Origin: JAGNHN01 sp964590645
Lineage (GTDB): Bacteria; Bacteroidota; Bacteroidia; Bacteroidales; JAGNHN01
Assembly (NCBI GenBank): GCA_964590645.1
Contig: CAZPYJ010000007.1
Location: 62,001-126,000, forward strand
Direction of reading: 5' to 3'
DNA: 64,000 nucleotides
Both the position numbers and the translations under genes were made by a program. Shown piece by piece: positions 16,798-24,466 of this stretch; the first letter of the stretch is position 1, and each line of letters begins with the position of its first letter. The notes under the pieces are model-generated. The model had not been told where the DNA came from. It did not search any database and saw only the letters and a program-made list of their open reading frames with translations.

Positions 16798-18030
16798 ATG
16801 AAAAAACGACTATCCACTTTGATCTGTGTGATGGCAATCAGCAGTTTTGCCTTTGCAGGATCATTTCAGGTTGGACTTCAGGGGCAGAAACAAACCGGGA
16901 TGGGCCTCATCGGTACAGGCTTTACGGTCGGTCCAAGTTCCGTATTCTTTAACCCCGGGTCTCTTGTCTTCCTTGAGGGCAATCTACAGCTTTCTGCAGG
17001 AATCAGTCCGATCTTTTCTTCTGTCGCTTTCCGCAAGGAAGCACCTTCTGTGTATCACGCAGCTACGGATAACCCGATGGGAACGCCCTTCTCACTCTAC
17101 GCCGCCGGTAAGCTTAACGATAAGTTGAGCCTCGGACTGGGTGTATATACCCCCTTTGGAAGTTCCACGGTTTGGGAAGATGACTGGGCAGGACGATACC
17201 TGATCCAGAATATCTCCCTGATGTCGGTGTATGTCCAGCCAAGCCTTTCCTATAAAATCTCCGATAAATGGGGATTCGGAGTAGGCCTGGTGTATGCTTA
17301 TGGCAAGGTAGAGCTGGAAAAAGCCATCCCTGTCAGTGGCCAGGATGGTACAGAAGGACAGGCAAGTCTGGAAGGCAGTACAACAGCTTTGGGTTTCAAT
17401 GCGGGCCTATCATTCAGGCCGAGTGAAAAGCTGGAATTGGGCTTGACCTATCGTTCGACGGTAACAATGGAGATGGAAGAAGGGGATGCTAAATTCACCG
17501 TGCCTGCCTCGCTTGAAGGCAATTTTCCGCCGGAAAATACCTTCAATGCCTCCCTGCCATTGCCGGGTTCCGTGAACCTGGGTGCTTCTTACCAAATCAC
17601 AGAAAAGTTCCGCGCAGGATTTGATTTTCATTATGTTTTCTGGAGCGAGTACGATTCCCTGAATCTTGACTTCACCCAAAATACCCCCGCTTTGGACGAT
17701 TCCAGAAATCCCCGTTTGTTGAAGGACAATTTCATTATCCGGGTAGGAGGGGAGTACACCTTATCCGATAAGTTGATTGTCAGGGCCGGAGCGTATTATG
17801 ATTCGCCGGCGGTGGAGGATGACTATTACTCGCCCGAGACACCGGATGCCATCAAGATAGGGCTGACCACCGGCTTGACCTACCGTCCGATGGAGAAGCT
17901 GGATGTAGATCTTTCCTTCTTGTATGTGCTTGGAGTAGAAAGGGATGTTACCTATGCTCCCGCTGATTTCGGAGGTACATATAAATATAATGCGGTAATC
18001 CCGGGAATCGGCTTTAGCTATCGCTTCTAA
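16798..18030 (+). CDS. OmpP1/FadL-family outer-membrane transporter
   Basis: 410 residues: signal peptide ending FAFAG, then the FadL-type opening QVGLQGQKQTGMGLIGTG and SSVFFNPG (the hatch region with its NPG motif), then a 14-strand barrel ending YRF. FadL proteins carry long-chain fatty acids or other hydrophobic compounds across the outer membrane. The SGNH lipoprotein gene follows 18 bases later; this pairing is common in Bacteroidota and suggests that lipid ester cleavage at the surface supplies the porin. Confidence 0.9.
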   Translation: MKKRLSTLICVMAISSFAFAGSFQVGLQGQKQTGMGLIGTGFTVGPSSVFFNPGSLVFLEGNLQLSAGISPIFSSVAFRKEAPSVYHAATDNPMGTPFSLYAAGKLNDKLSLGLGVYTPFGSSTVWEDDWAGRYLIQNISLMSVYVQPSLSYKISDKWGFGVGLVYAYGKVELEKAIPVSGQDGTEGQASLEGSTTALGFNAGLSFRPSEKLELGLTYRSTVTMEMEEGDAKFTVPASLEGNFPPENTFNASLPLPGSVNLGASYQITEKFRAGFDFHYVFWSEYDSLNLDFTQNTPALDDSRNPRLLKDNFIIRVGGEYTLSDKLIVRAGAYYDSPAVEDDYYSPETPDAIKIGLTTGLTYRPMEKLDVDLSFLYVLGVERDVTYAPADFGGTYKYNAVIPGIGFSYRF

Positions 18031-18048
18031 ACTTAAAACAAGAAAGCA

Positions 18049-19356
18049 ATGAAATCACTCAAATATATTTTGCTCTCGCTGCTGGGAATACTAATGTTTT
18101 CCTGTGAAGCAGAACTGGAAGAATTTGAACCGAAAGCGGGCTCAGCTGATTTTTCCGTCTTTGTGACCCTCGGTAATTCTCTTACCGCCGGATTTGCAGA
18201 TGGGGCTTTGTACAAATCGGCTCAGGAAGTATCGGCCGCCTCCATTTTGGCGGGACAGCTTGAATGGGTGGGTGGTGGAACTTTTCGCCAACCTTTGATG
18301 ATCGATGATTATGGTTTGGGCGGACGCCGCATCCTTGGCTTTGCAACCAATTGCCTTGGGGTGACTGAGCTGGGACCCATTATGTATCCCGGAACCTTTG
18401 ATCCCGGCAATATGGCGTCTATTGCCGCTGAGGGCCCCTATCAGAACCTGGGCGTTCCGGGCGCAAAGGTCTCCCACCTTCTGGCACCCGGATATGGTAG
18501 CCTGAACCCTTACTTTGGCCGCTTTGCCACTGATCCTGCCACTAACAGTATTCTGCAGTATGCAATGGAACAGGTTCCCACATTTTTCACCCTTTGGATC
18601 GGTGCCAATGATGCCCTGGGCTATGCCCTGAAAGGGGGGGAGAATCCTGATCCCACCCAAACAGAGCCCATCACAGATGTGGGTGAGTTTACCACCTATT
18701 ATACAATGCTTGTGGACAACCTCACGGCCAATGGGGCCAAAGGTTTGTTGGTCAACCTGGGAGACATCACCTCCATTCCGTTCTTCAATACCGTGCCTTA
18801 CAATGCTTTAGCCCTGACAGACCAAACTCTGGTGGATATGCTGAATGCAGCTTATGCTACCCTGGGCTTTACTTTCCAGCTTGGCCCCAATCCACTCATT
18901 ATTCAGGATTTGAATCACCCGGCCGGAATGCGGCAGGCCACTGCGAAGGACAAGATACTGCTGAGCATTCCACAGGATTCCATCCGCTGTGCCGGCTGGG
19001 GAAGCCTCAAGCCTGTTCCCCACAATTATGTGTTGGACGAACTGGAAGTGAATAATGTCCGCAATGCAATTAATGCCTATAACCTGGCTATTGAAGCGGC
19101 TGCGAACAACAATGGACTTGCTTATGCAGATATGAATGCAGCCTTGCGCGATGCAGAAAGCGGACTGCTGTTCGATGGTGTAAACTTCTCCACCACTTTT
19201 GTGACCGGAGGCATTTTCTCGCTGGATGGAGTACATTTGAATGGAAAGGGAAATGCCATTGTGGCCAATTATTTCATTGAGGCCATCAATGCGGAATACG
19301 GGGCCACCATCCCTAAAGTGGTGGTGAACGACTATCCCGGGGTGCTCTTCCCTTAA
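18049..19356 (+). CDS. SGNH/GDSL-type hydrolase lipoprotein
   Basis: 435 residues with a lipoprotein signal peptide (LLGILMFSC, Cys at about residue 19). The SGNH blocks are visible: block I GNSLTAGFADG (catalytic Ser), block III WIGANDALGY (Asn), and the C-terminal DGVHLNGKGNAI with the catalytic Asp/His pair. Predicted esterase or lipase anchored at the cell surface or in the periplasm. It is larger than minimal SGNH enzymes because of a ~200-residue insertion between blocks III and V. It is cotranscribed with the FadL gene and ends in a strong terminator. Confidence 0.88.
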   Translation: MKSLKYILLSLLGILMFSCEAELEEFEPKAGSADFSVFVTLGNSLTAGFADGALYKSAQEVSAASILAGQLEWVGGGTFRQPLMIDDYGLGGRRILGFATNCLGVTELGPIMYPGTFDPGNMASIAAEGPYQNLGVPGAKVSHLLAPGYGSLNPYFGRFATDPATNSILQYAMEQVPTFFTLWIGANDALGYALKGGENPDPTQTEPITDVGEFTTYYTMLVDNLTANGAKGLLVNLGDITSIPFFNTVPYNALALTDQTLVDMLNAAYATLGFTFQLGPNPLIIQDLNHPAGMRQATAKDKILLSIPQDSIRCAGWGSLKPVPHNYVLDELEVNNVRNAINAYNLAIEAAANNNGLAYADMNAALRDAESGLLFDGVNFSTTFVTGGIFSLDGVHLNGKGNAIVANYFIEAINAEYGATIPKVVVNDYPGVLFP

Positions 19357-19363
19357 AAAAAAA

Positions 19364-19403
19364 AGGGGCTGACCCGGAAATTGGGGCAGCCTCTTTTTTT
19401 TTT
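19364..19403. terminator. bidirectional intrinsic terminator
   Basis: AGGGGCTG (19364-19371) pairs with CAGCCTCT (19387-19394, one G-T pair). It is preceded by a run of ten A and followed by a run of ten T, so it works on both strands and serves the converging SGNH and thioredoxin genes. Confidence 0.85.
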
Positions 19404-19487
19404 GATACTATGCTAAACTCTGGTTTTTCTATACATCTATAATCCAGCAATCTTCAATAGAGTAACCTGCAATCCATTGGGATTAAA

Positions 19488-20033
19488 CTATTTCTTGCCG
19501 TTGCGGTAAGCTTCCCAATCCTGACTTAAATAGGCATTGCTACCAAAATACGTAACGACAGGCATAAAATCCTCAAGCTTAAGGTAACCCTTTACTACCG
19601 TGAGTTTCTCATTCTTCTCATTCAGGAAAACATAAGAAGGATAAGACATCTTCCCGTCGAGCAAGGCCGCAGCCAGCTGGTGACTCGATCTCCTGCCTTC
19701 CGGATTGGGGTTCACATATTTTTGGTTTCCAAGTGTGATCTCCTTAGTGGTCTCCGCGTTCAACTTCACGGCATAGAAATGCTTATTCAGGTAGGCTATG
19801 GCTTCTGCTTCATTGAAGGTGGTGGCATCCATTCGTTTACACCATCCACACCAATTGGTGTAAATATCGATGAAAATCTTTTTAGGTTCCCGGGCATTCA
19901 GTGCAAGGGCTTCTTCGATGCTATACCAATGGATGGACGCTTTCTCTCCTCCTTCCGCGGGCGCCGGCTGCGCAGGCAGCAGGGAGGAAAGAAGAAAGCT
20001 TAAGAATGTGAAGGTGATCAGATATTTCATCAT
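19488..20033 (-). CDS. periplasmic thioredoxin-fold protein
   Basis: 181 residues with a signal peptide (about residues 1-22) and a thioredoxin-like domain carrying NWCGWCKRMDATTF, so a CGWC redox centre, followed by YLNKHFYAVKLNAET and the YPSYVFLNE cis-proline region (SYPSY). The pattern matches the Bacteroidota DUF255/thioredoxin_7 group rather than classical thioredoxin. Probably a periplasmic disulfide reductase of unknown client. Monocistronic, with its own -7 box. Confidence 0.85.
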   Translation of the reverse strand: MMKYLITFTFLSFLLSSLLPAQPAPAEGGEKASIHWYSIEEALALNAREPKKIFIDIYTNWCGWCKRMDATTFNEAEAIAYLNKHFYAVKLNAETTKEITLGNQKYVNPNPEGRRSSHQLAAALLDGKMSYPSYVFLNEKNEKLTVVKGYLKLEDFMPVVTYFGSNAYLSQDWEAYRNGKK

Positions 20034-20055
20034 TATCTCGGGTTTGCTAAGGATG

Positions 20056-20063
20056 CAAAAATA
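20056..20063 (-). promoter_or_regulatory. Bacteroidota -7 box, thioredoxin gene
   Basis: TATTTTTG on the minus strand, 22 bases before the ATG at 20033. Confidence 0.45.
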
Positions 20064-20119
20064 TCAATAATTGCTACTATCAACCGAAAGGAAGGATAAT
20101 TGTTTGAATGGACGGGAAA

Positions 20120-20581
20120 TCAATCCATTCTGATGTTGCGGTTTCTGTCCATTTCCCGCTTCAGATCTTTGTCTTTCAGGCTGTCCCGCTTGTCGTAATA
20201 GTGCTTTCCTTTGGCCAGGGCAATGTCGAGTTTGGCGAGTCCTTTCTCATTCACAAAAAGCATCACCGGGATAATGGTAAATCCTTTCTCCTGAACTCTG
20301 GACTCCAGCTTACGCAGTTCACGCCTGGAGAGGAGCAGTTTCCGATCGCGCTTGGGTTCGTGATTATAATGAGCGGCCATTTGATACTCTGCGATGTGCA
20401 GATTGATCACGAATAGTTCGCCTTCCCTGAAGGCACAATAGGCATCGGTCAGATTGGCTTTCCCGCTTCGGATCGATTTGATCTCTGTACCTGTCAGCAC
20501 TATGCCGGCGGTAAAGGTCTCCGTCAGGAAGTAGGCAAAGGAAGCCTTTTTGTTTTTTATTTGAATCTGATTGTTTGCCAT
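20120..20581 (-). CDS. smpB: SsrA-binding protein SmpB
   Basis: tmRNA partner in trans-translation, which frees stalled ribosomes. The length of 153 residues is normal. Family signatures are TAGIVLTGTEIKSIRSGKANLTDAY, here split as GIVLTGTEIKSIRSGK and NLTDAY, the YNHEPKRDRKLLL box and the C-terminal KGKHYYDKRDSLKDKDLKRE helix that enters the decoding centre. Its -7 box ends only 7 bases before the ATG, so the mRNA may be almost leaderless. The tmRNA gene itself is not in this window. Confidence 0.97.
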   Translation of the reverse strand: MANNQIQIKNKKASFAYFLTETFTAGIVLTGTEIKSIRSGKANLTDAYCAFREGELFVINLHIAEYQMAAHYNHEPKRDRKLLLSRRELRKLESRVQEKGFTIIPVMLFVNEKGLAKLDIALAKGKHYYDKRDSLKDKDLKREMDRNRNIRMD

Positions 20582-20588
20582 CGGGCGG

Positions 20589-20596
20589 CAAATGTA
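20589..20596 (-). promoter_or_regulatory. Bacteroidota -7 box, smpB
   Basis: TACATTTG on the minus strand, only 7 bases from the smpB ATG at 20581. It lies inside the gap to the HMG-CoA lyase gene, so smpB need not depend on that gene for transcription. Confidence 0.45.
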
Positions 20597-20609
20597 CGAA
20601 ATCCTTTGC

Positions 20610-21488
20610 CTACCTTGGGGGAAGGGGAAGGCCGGAAGACAGTAGTTTCTTTCCTAAGGCAGCGGCCATCTTTACTTTCTCTTCGTCGAGGGGATGTGCG
20701 ATGCCTTTCTCTCTGCAAAAAGAAAGCAGGTGCAGGGTATTCAGGTTTCCCACGAGCTCATAACCGCTCATCGGGCAGCCTCCGAGGGCGTTCAAAACAC
20801 TGTCAAAGTGCCGGCCCCCTCCATCCCAGGCAGCCTCTACCCTGGGATGCCACATCATTTCGCTGGTATGCAGATGAAAACCCGGAATGGCTTCCGGGAA
20901 TTCTTTCTTTATGTCTTTTAAGCTCAAGTAAATATCTTCAGGGTCGGACACCCCTATCGTATCCGAAAGAGAGATGTGGCGTACCCCTGCTTCCCATAAT
21001 TGACCAAATCCTTCCAGCAAGGCCTGCCTGCTCCAGGATTCCCCGTATGGGTTTCCATAAGCCATAGAAATGTACACCAGAAGCTCCTTTTTGTTTTCGT
21101 AGCATATATCAAGCAAGCGATGAATCAGCGAAAAAGCCTTCCGTTTGTCAGAGCGGATATTGTGACGCAAGAACGCGCTGGAGATGCTCCAGGGGAAGCC
21201 GAGAAAATCAACCACAGGATGCTGTGCCGCCCGGAGGGCTCCTGACTCATTGGCGATGATCACCAGGAAAGACTGGTCTTGTTTGGCTGATGCCAGAGAG
21301 GAGAGGACTGCTGCGGTGTCGGATAACTGCGGGATTGTTCTGGATGAAACGAAACTGCCTATATCGATGCTGCTGAAGCCTGCTTCAAGCAAACTTAAAA
21401 GGTATTCTTCCTTCACCGTCGTGGGAATGAAATAGGGGAGGCCTTGCATCGCATCCCGCGGACATTCTCGGATATTCATCTGATTCAT
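20610..21488 (-). CDS. hydroxymethylglutaryl-CoA lyase-like enzyme
   Basis: TIM-barrel lyase of the HMGL family, 292 residues (283 if the ATG at 21479 is used). It opens with IRECPRDAMQG, the conserved R-D pair that binds the divalent metal and acts in catalysis. It also has ISLSDTIGVSDPEDIY, then FHLHTSEMMW with the metal-ligand histidines, and the NALGGCPMSGYE loop bearing the active-site cysteine. The expected reaction is HMG-CoA to acetoacetate plus acetyl-CoA in leucine breakdown. The upstream region carries two palindromic operator-like sites shared with the XRE gene, suggesting regulation by it. Confidence 0.85.
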   Translation of the reverse strand: MNQMNIRECPRDAMQGLPYFIPTTVKEEYLLSLLEAGFSSIDIGSFVSSRTIPQLSDTAAVLSSLASAKQDQSFLVIIANESGALRAAQHPVVDFLGFPWSISSAFLRHNIRSDKRKAFSLIHRLLDICYENKKELLVYISMAYGNPYGESWSRQALLEGFGQLWEAGVRHISLSDTIGVSDPEDIYLSLKDIKKEFPEAIPGFHLHTSEMMWHPRVEAAWDGGGRHFDSVLNALGGCPMSGYELVGNLNTLHLLSFCREKGIAHPLDEEKVKMAAALGKKLLSSGLPLPPR

Positions 21489-21537
21489 CCCTGCAAAATT
21501 CAGGAATATTTCTTTTCCTGTGACAGGATTTCTTTGC

Positions 21538-21549
21538 TTACATATGTAA
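21538..21549. promoter_or_regulatory. operator-like palindrome, site 1
   Basis: TTACATATGTAA is a perfect 12-bp palindrome, abutting site 2 with no gap, about 50 bases before the HMG-CoA lyase start. Confidence 0.65.
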
Positions 21550-21561
21550 TTACAAATGTAA
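21550..21561. promoter_or_regulatory. operator-like palindrome, site 2, overlapping a -7 box
   Basis: TTACAAATGTAA, immediately beside site 1. Read on the minus strand it contains TACATTTG (21560-21553), a match to the Bacteroidota -7 box, which could serve the leftward HMG-CoA lyase gene. Confidence 0.6.
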
Positions 21562-21741
21562 ACAGGAGGGAGGATTCCGAAGTGATTAGGAGCTAATCCG
21601 GCATCTGATGGGCATTGAAGGAATCAGGCATTATAATGATAGTGAAAATACACATAACCAGAAAGATAAGTATCTATAGATGAATTATAAGTACAACAAA
21701 CCCTACTCTTTTAAGGAACTGATTGCCAGTTGTCATAATTG

Positions 21742-21753
21742 TTACAAATGTAA
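21742..21753. promoter_or_regulatory. operator-like palindrome, site 3
   Basis: TTACAAATGTAA, identical in sequence to site 2, 60 bases before the XRE start codon. Confidence 0.65.
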
Positions 21754-21764
21754 GCAAGCAAAAG

Positions 21765-21776
21765 TTACAAGTGTAA
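21765..21776. promoter_or_regulatory. operator-like palindrome, site 4
   Basis: TTACAAGTGTAA, centred 23 bases from site 3 and covering the -33 region of the XRE promoter. Confidence 0.65.
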
Positions 21777-21798
21777 AGTGGTGCCGCACAATTATTTG

Positions 21799-21810
21799 TT
21801 ACATTTGTGA
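21799..21810 (+). promoter_or_regulatory. operator-like site 5 containing the XRE -7 box
   Basis: TTACATTTGTGA (one mismatch to the palindrome) contains TACATTTG at 21800-21807, the -7 box for the regulator, only 5 bases before its ATG at 21813. Binding here would block the promoter directly, as expected for an autorepressor. Confidence 0.6.
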
Positions 21811-21812
21811 TT

Positions 21813-22289
21813 ATGCACAAGAGACTTTCTTCTTTGATCAAAGCATTGGGATTGAGTGCGGCCCAGTTTGCCGATGAGATCGGTGTACAGCGCTCCAGTA
21901 TATCACACGTGATTTCCGGAAGGAATAAGCCCAGTATGGATTTTATTGAAAAAATCCTTCAGCGCTTTCCCAGGGTGAATGCCGATTGGTTGATTATGGG
22001 AAGTGGGTCGGTATTCAGGGATGAGGATTTGTTTTCCACACAGGAAAAGAGCATTCTTCGTCCTTCGCACCCTGAAAAATCGGATCAGGAAGAAGCGCAG
22101 CCAGAGGAAAAAGCAGTAAGGAAGAATAATGGAGCAGATATTCCAGAAAAGGAGAGGGCGACAAATCCCGCGGAAAGCAACGCGCCTGCAGTTGATGCAG
22201 GCGATGGGCATAGGCAGATCAAGGAGTTGATTATAGTGTATAGCGATAGCACTTTCAAGCTGTTAAAGCCTGAAAAACCAATCCTGTAA
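21813..22289 (+). CDS. XRE-family helix-turn-helix regulator
   Basis: 158 residues from the ATG at 21813. A GTG at 21807 is in frame but lies inside the -7 box, so it is unlikely. Residues 1-65 form an XRE/Cro-type helix-turn-helix: KALGLSAAQFADEIGVQRSS, then ISHVISGRNKPSMDFIEKIL and RVNADWLIMGSG. The rest is a charged, low-complexity linker and a short C-terminal tail with no known domain. Five copies of a TTACA-NN-TGTAA palindrome upstream suggest autoregulation and control of the divergent HMG-CoA lyase-like gene. The effector is unknown. Confidence 0.85.
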   Translation: MHKRLSSLIKALGLSAAQFADEIGVQRSSISHVISGRNKPSMDFIEKILQRFPRVNADWLIMGSGSVFRDEDLFSTQEKSILRPSHPEKSDQEEAQPEEKAVRKNNGADIPEKERATNPAESNAPAVDAGDGHRQIKELIIVYSDSTFKLLKPEKPIL

Positions 22290-22305
22290 AGCTTATAGTT
22301 TTATG

Positions 22306-22725
22306 CTAAAAGCGCTCCAGTTCAGAGAAGAAGAAGGCAGCTTCGCGCCTGGCGTTCTCGTCGCTGTCGGACCCGTGAACGGCATTTTCCTGAACGTTTT
22401 TACCGAAGATCCGTCTCACTGTTCCTTCTCCCGCTTCATCCGGATTGGTGGCCCCGATCAAAGCCCTGAAGTCTTCAACGGCATTGTCCTTTTCCAGCAA
22501 AGCCGCAATGATGGGTCCTGAGGTCATAAACTGCACCAAGCCTTGAAAGAATGGGCGTGAAGCGTGGATTGCGTAAAATTTCTTTGCCTGATCTTCAGTT
22601 AATTGCAACATTCTCAGCGCTGCAATCCGGAATCCGGCATCCTGGATCATCTTCAAAATACTGCCTCCATTGCCATTTCCCAGCGCGGTAGGCTTAATCA
22701 TTGTGAGGGTAATATTGCCAGCCAT
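22306..22725 (-). CDS. ndk: nucleoside-diphosphate kinase
   Basis: Transfers the gamma phosphate from ATP to other nucleoside diphosphates via a phosphohistidine. The length of 139 residues is standard. It has the N-terminal TLTMIKPTAL strand, the FYAIHASRPFF segment and the signature NAVHGSDSDENARREAAFFF with the active-site histidine. Single gene converging on the XRE regulator with a 16-base gap and its own -7 box. Confidence 0.97.
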   Translation of the reverse strand: MAGNITLTMIKPTALGNGNGGSILKMIQDAGFRIAALRMLQLTEDQAKKFYAIHASRPFFQGLVQFMTSGPIIAALLEKDNAVEDFRALIGATNPDEAGEGTVRRIFGKNVQENAVHGSDSDENARREAAFFFSELERF

Positions 22726-22756
22726 TGTTTGGATGAATATGTTGGTTAGAGACTTG

Positions 22757-22764
22757 CAAATGTA
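22757..22764 (-). promoter_or_regulatory. Bacteroidota -7 box, ndk
   Basis: TACATTTG on the minus strand, 31 bases before the ndk ATG, in the divergent ndk/nrnA promoter region. Confidence 0.45.
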
Positions 22765-22805
22765 TATTAAAATGCCTTGTTAAGTCTGACCTCACCATAA
22801 TTTGG

Positions 22806-22813
22806 TATTTTTG
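22806..22813 (+). promoter_or_regulatory. Bacteroidota -7 box, nrnA-FKBP operon
   Basis: TATTTTTG, 25 bases before the TTG start of nrnA. Confidence 0.45.
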
Positions 22814-22838
22814 CCCACATCAAAAAAAACGGAAAGCT

Positions 22839-23861
22839 TTGGATCAGGAGACCATCGCACAGATACAATCCTACACTGTTGATTACCAGGATATCGTCCT
22901 GGTTTCCCACAGCAATCCGGATGGGGATGCCCTGGGATCTTCCCTGGCTTTATCACGCTTTCTATCCAAAGCCGGGCACAAAGTCAACGTAATGGTTCCC
23001 AATGCTTATCCGGCATTCCTGGCCTGGATGCCGGGGAGCCGGGATATTCTGAACTGGGAAACCGATGAAGACCGATGTCGCGCACTGATCACACAGGCCA
23101 AGCTGGTCTTCTGCCTTGATTTTAATGCCTTGCACCGGCTCGATGGACTGGGTACAGCGATTCAGCGCAGCAGTGCGATCCGTATACTCATCGATCACCA
23201 CATCGATCCTTCCGACGAATTTCATCTATCCCTATCCGACACAAAGTATTCCTCCACTTCCGAAATGGTTTACGAAGTGATTCGCCACCTGGGCGGCCTG
23301 GACAGGATGGATCCCGATATTGCAGTGAATATTTTTGTAGGCATTATGACAGATACGGGTTCCTTCAGCTATGCTTGTAACCGCCCTGAAACCTTCAGTA
23401 TTGCAGCAGAACTCATCCGATATGGAGTCAATCCGGAAAAAGTACACCGCCTGGTGTACGATACCTATTCCGAACACAGGATGCGCCTGTTGGGGCATAG
23501 CCTGGGCGACAGGCTCAAAGTTTTCCCGCAATGGCATACTGCGTATATCTATCTGACGGCCAAAGATCTGGAGGATTATCATTTCCAGAAAGGGGATACA
23601 GAAGGCCTGGTGAATTATCCGCTTTCCATTCAGGATATCCATCTTTCCGTCATCTTTATTGAGAAAGAGGGCCACATCCGGCTTTCATTGCGGTCTAAAG
23701 GCAACTTTTCGGTTAATAATTTTGTACGCAAACATTTTGAAGGAGGAGGCCATCGCAATGCGGCGGGTGGAAATGCCTATCTTTCAATGAATGAAACACT
23801 CCGGCTTTTCGAATCCCTGCTTCCACTATACAGCAAAGAATTAAAAAAGGCGTTGGTTTGA
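22839..23861 (+). CDS. nrnA: NrnA-type DHH oligoribonuclease / pAp phosphatase
   Basis: DHH/DHHA1 phosphoesterase that degrades 2-5 nt RNAs and dephosphorylates pAp. The 340 residues use a TTG start at 22839; the next in-frame ATG would remove the first motif. Metal-binding motifs are SHSNPDGDALGSS (near 28), CLDFNALHRLD, LIDHHID (DHH motif, near 113) and GIMTDTGSF, and the DHHA1 domain ends with GGGHRNAAGG, which grips the substrate. Its stop overlaps the start of the first FKBP gene (TTGA), indicating translational coupling; a DHH gene beside a GldI-like isomerase is a known Bacteroidota arrangement. Confidence 0.93.
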   Translation: MDQETIAQIQSYTVDYQDIVLVSHSNPDGDALGSSLALSRFLSKAGHKVNVMVPNAYPAFLAWMPGSRDILNWETDEDRCRALITQAKLVFCLDFNALHRLDGLGTAIQRSSAIRILIDHHIDPSDEFHLSLSDTKYSSTSEMVYEVIRHLGGLDRMDPDIAVNIFVGIMTDTGSFSYACNRPETFSIAAELIRYGVNPEKVHRLVYDTYSEHRMRLLGHSLGDRLKVFPQWHTAYIYLTAKDLEDYHFQKGDTEGLVNYPLSIQDIHLSVIFIEKEGHIRLSLRSKGNFSVNNFVRKHFEGGGHRNAAGGNAYLSMNETLRLFESLLPLYSKELKKALV

Positions 23862-24412
23862 TTTATGATTTTTTAACCAAGACGGTTTTTTTACTTATCC
23901 TGATCCTGACTGTTTTTTCTTGTGGAAATGACAGCGAGCAGCAGGATAAACCAGGCAATCCTGCAGAGGCAAAGCAACCCCTGATTTCCGCCAATAAATA
24001 CCTTAGGGAATCGGAGGATGCCCAGATTGAAGATTTTGTTTCACGCTATGCCTGGAATATGAAGAAAACCGGGACGGGCTTGAGGTATAGTATATATAAA
24101 GAAGGGGAAGGCCCAAAAGCACAAGCCGGAAATCACTTGAGGATCGGGTACGAAATCAGCCTGTTGAACGGACAGGTCATCTATCACTCCGATACAGAGG
24201 GAGAGCTGGCTTTCAGGCAGGGTAGTTCGGATATCATCCGGGGATTGAACGAGGCAGCCCTCTTTTTGAGAGAAGGGGATCAAGCCAAAATAATTATACC
24301 TTCGCACCTTGCTTACGGGCTGGCGGGAGATCAACGCAATATCCCTCCGCGGGCCACCCTGATATACGACCTGAAGGTATTGAAAGTTATCACGAACAAG
24401 GATAAACAGTAA
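23858..24412 (+). CDS. FKBP-type prolyl isomerase lipoprotein, GldI-like
   Basis: 184 residues starting at a TTG that overlaps the nrnA stop. Lipoprotein signal with lipobox LTVFSC (Cys at residue 22), a helical spacer, then one FKBP domain (LRIGYEISLLNGQVIYHS, GLNEAALFLREGDQAKIIIP, YGLAGDQRNIPPRATLIYDL). Length, lipobox and the position after nrnA resemble GldI, a gliding/type IX secretion-associated isomerase. The sequence alone cannot prove that role. Expected to act on protein folding in the periplasm. Confidence 0.85.
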   Translation: MIYDFLTKTVFLLILILTVFSCGNDSEQQDKPGNPAEAKQPLISANKYLRESEDAQIEDFVSRYAWNMKKTGTGLRYSIYKEGEGPKAQAGNHLRIGYEISLLNGQVIYHSDTEGELAFRQGSSDIIRGLNEAALFLREGDQAKIIIPSHLAYGLAGDQRNIPPRATLIYDLKVLKVITNKDKQ

Positions 24413-24466
24413 CTTCTTCTTCGTAGACCAATGTGATTGAACATAACCCAAAAACAAGATCAATTT

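Larger units (their letters stand above)
21489..21812. other. divergent regulatory region between HMG-CoA lyase-like and XRE genes
   Basis: No protein gene is credible here; a 64-codon frame at 21680-21877 has unnatural composition and overlaps the regulator. The stretch carries five copies of an inverted repeat TTACA-NN-TGTAA, listed individually, two near the lyase promoter and three in front of the XRE gene. Confidence 0.75.

Noticed and set aside
21680..21877. Small cysteine-rich protein before the XRE gene
   Set aside because: The frame covers three operator-like sites and overlaps the regulator in another frame; no conserved pattern was seen.
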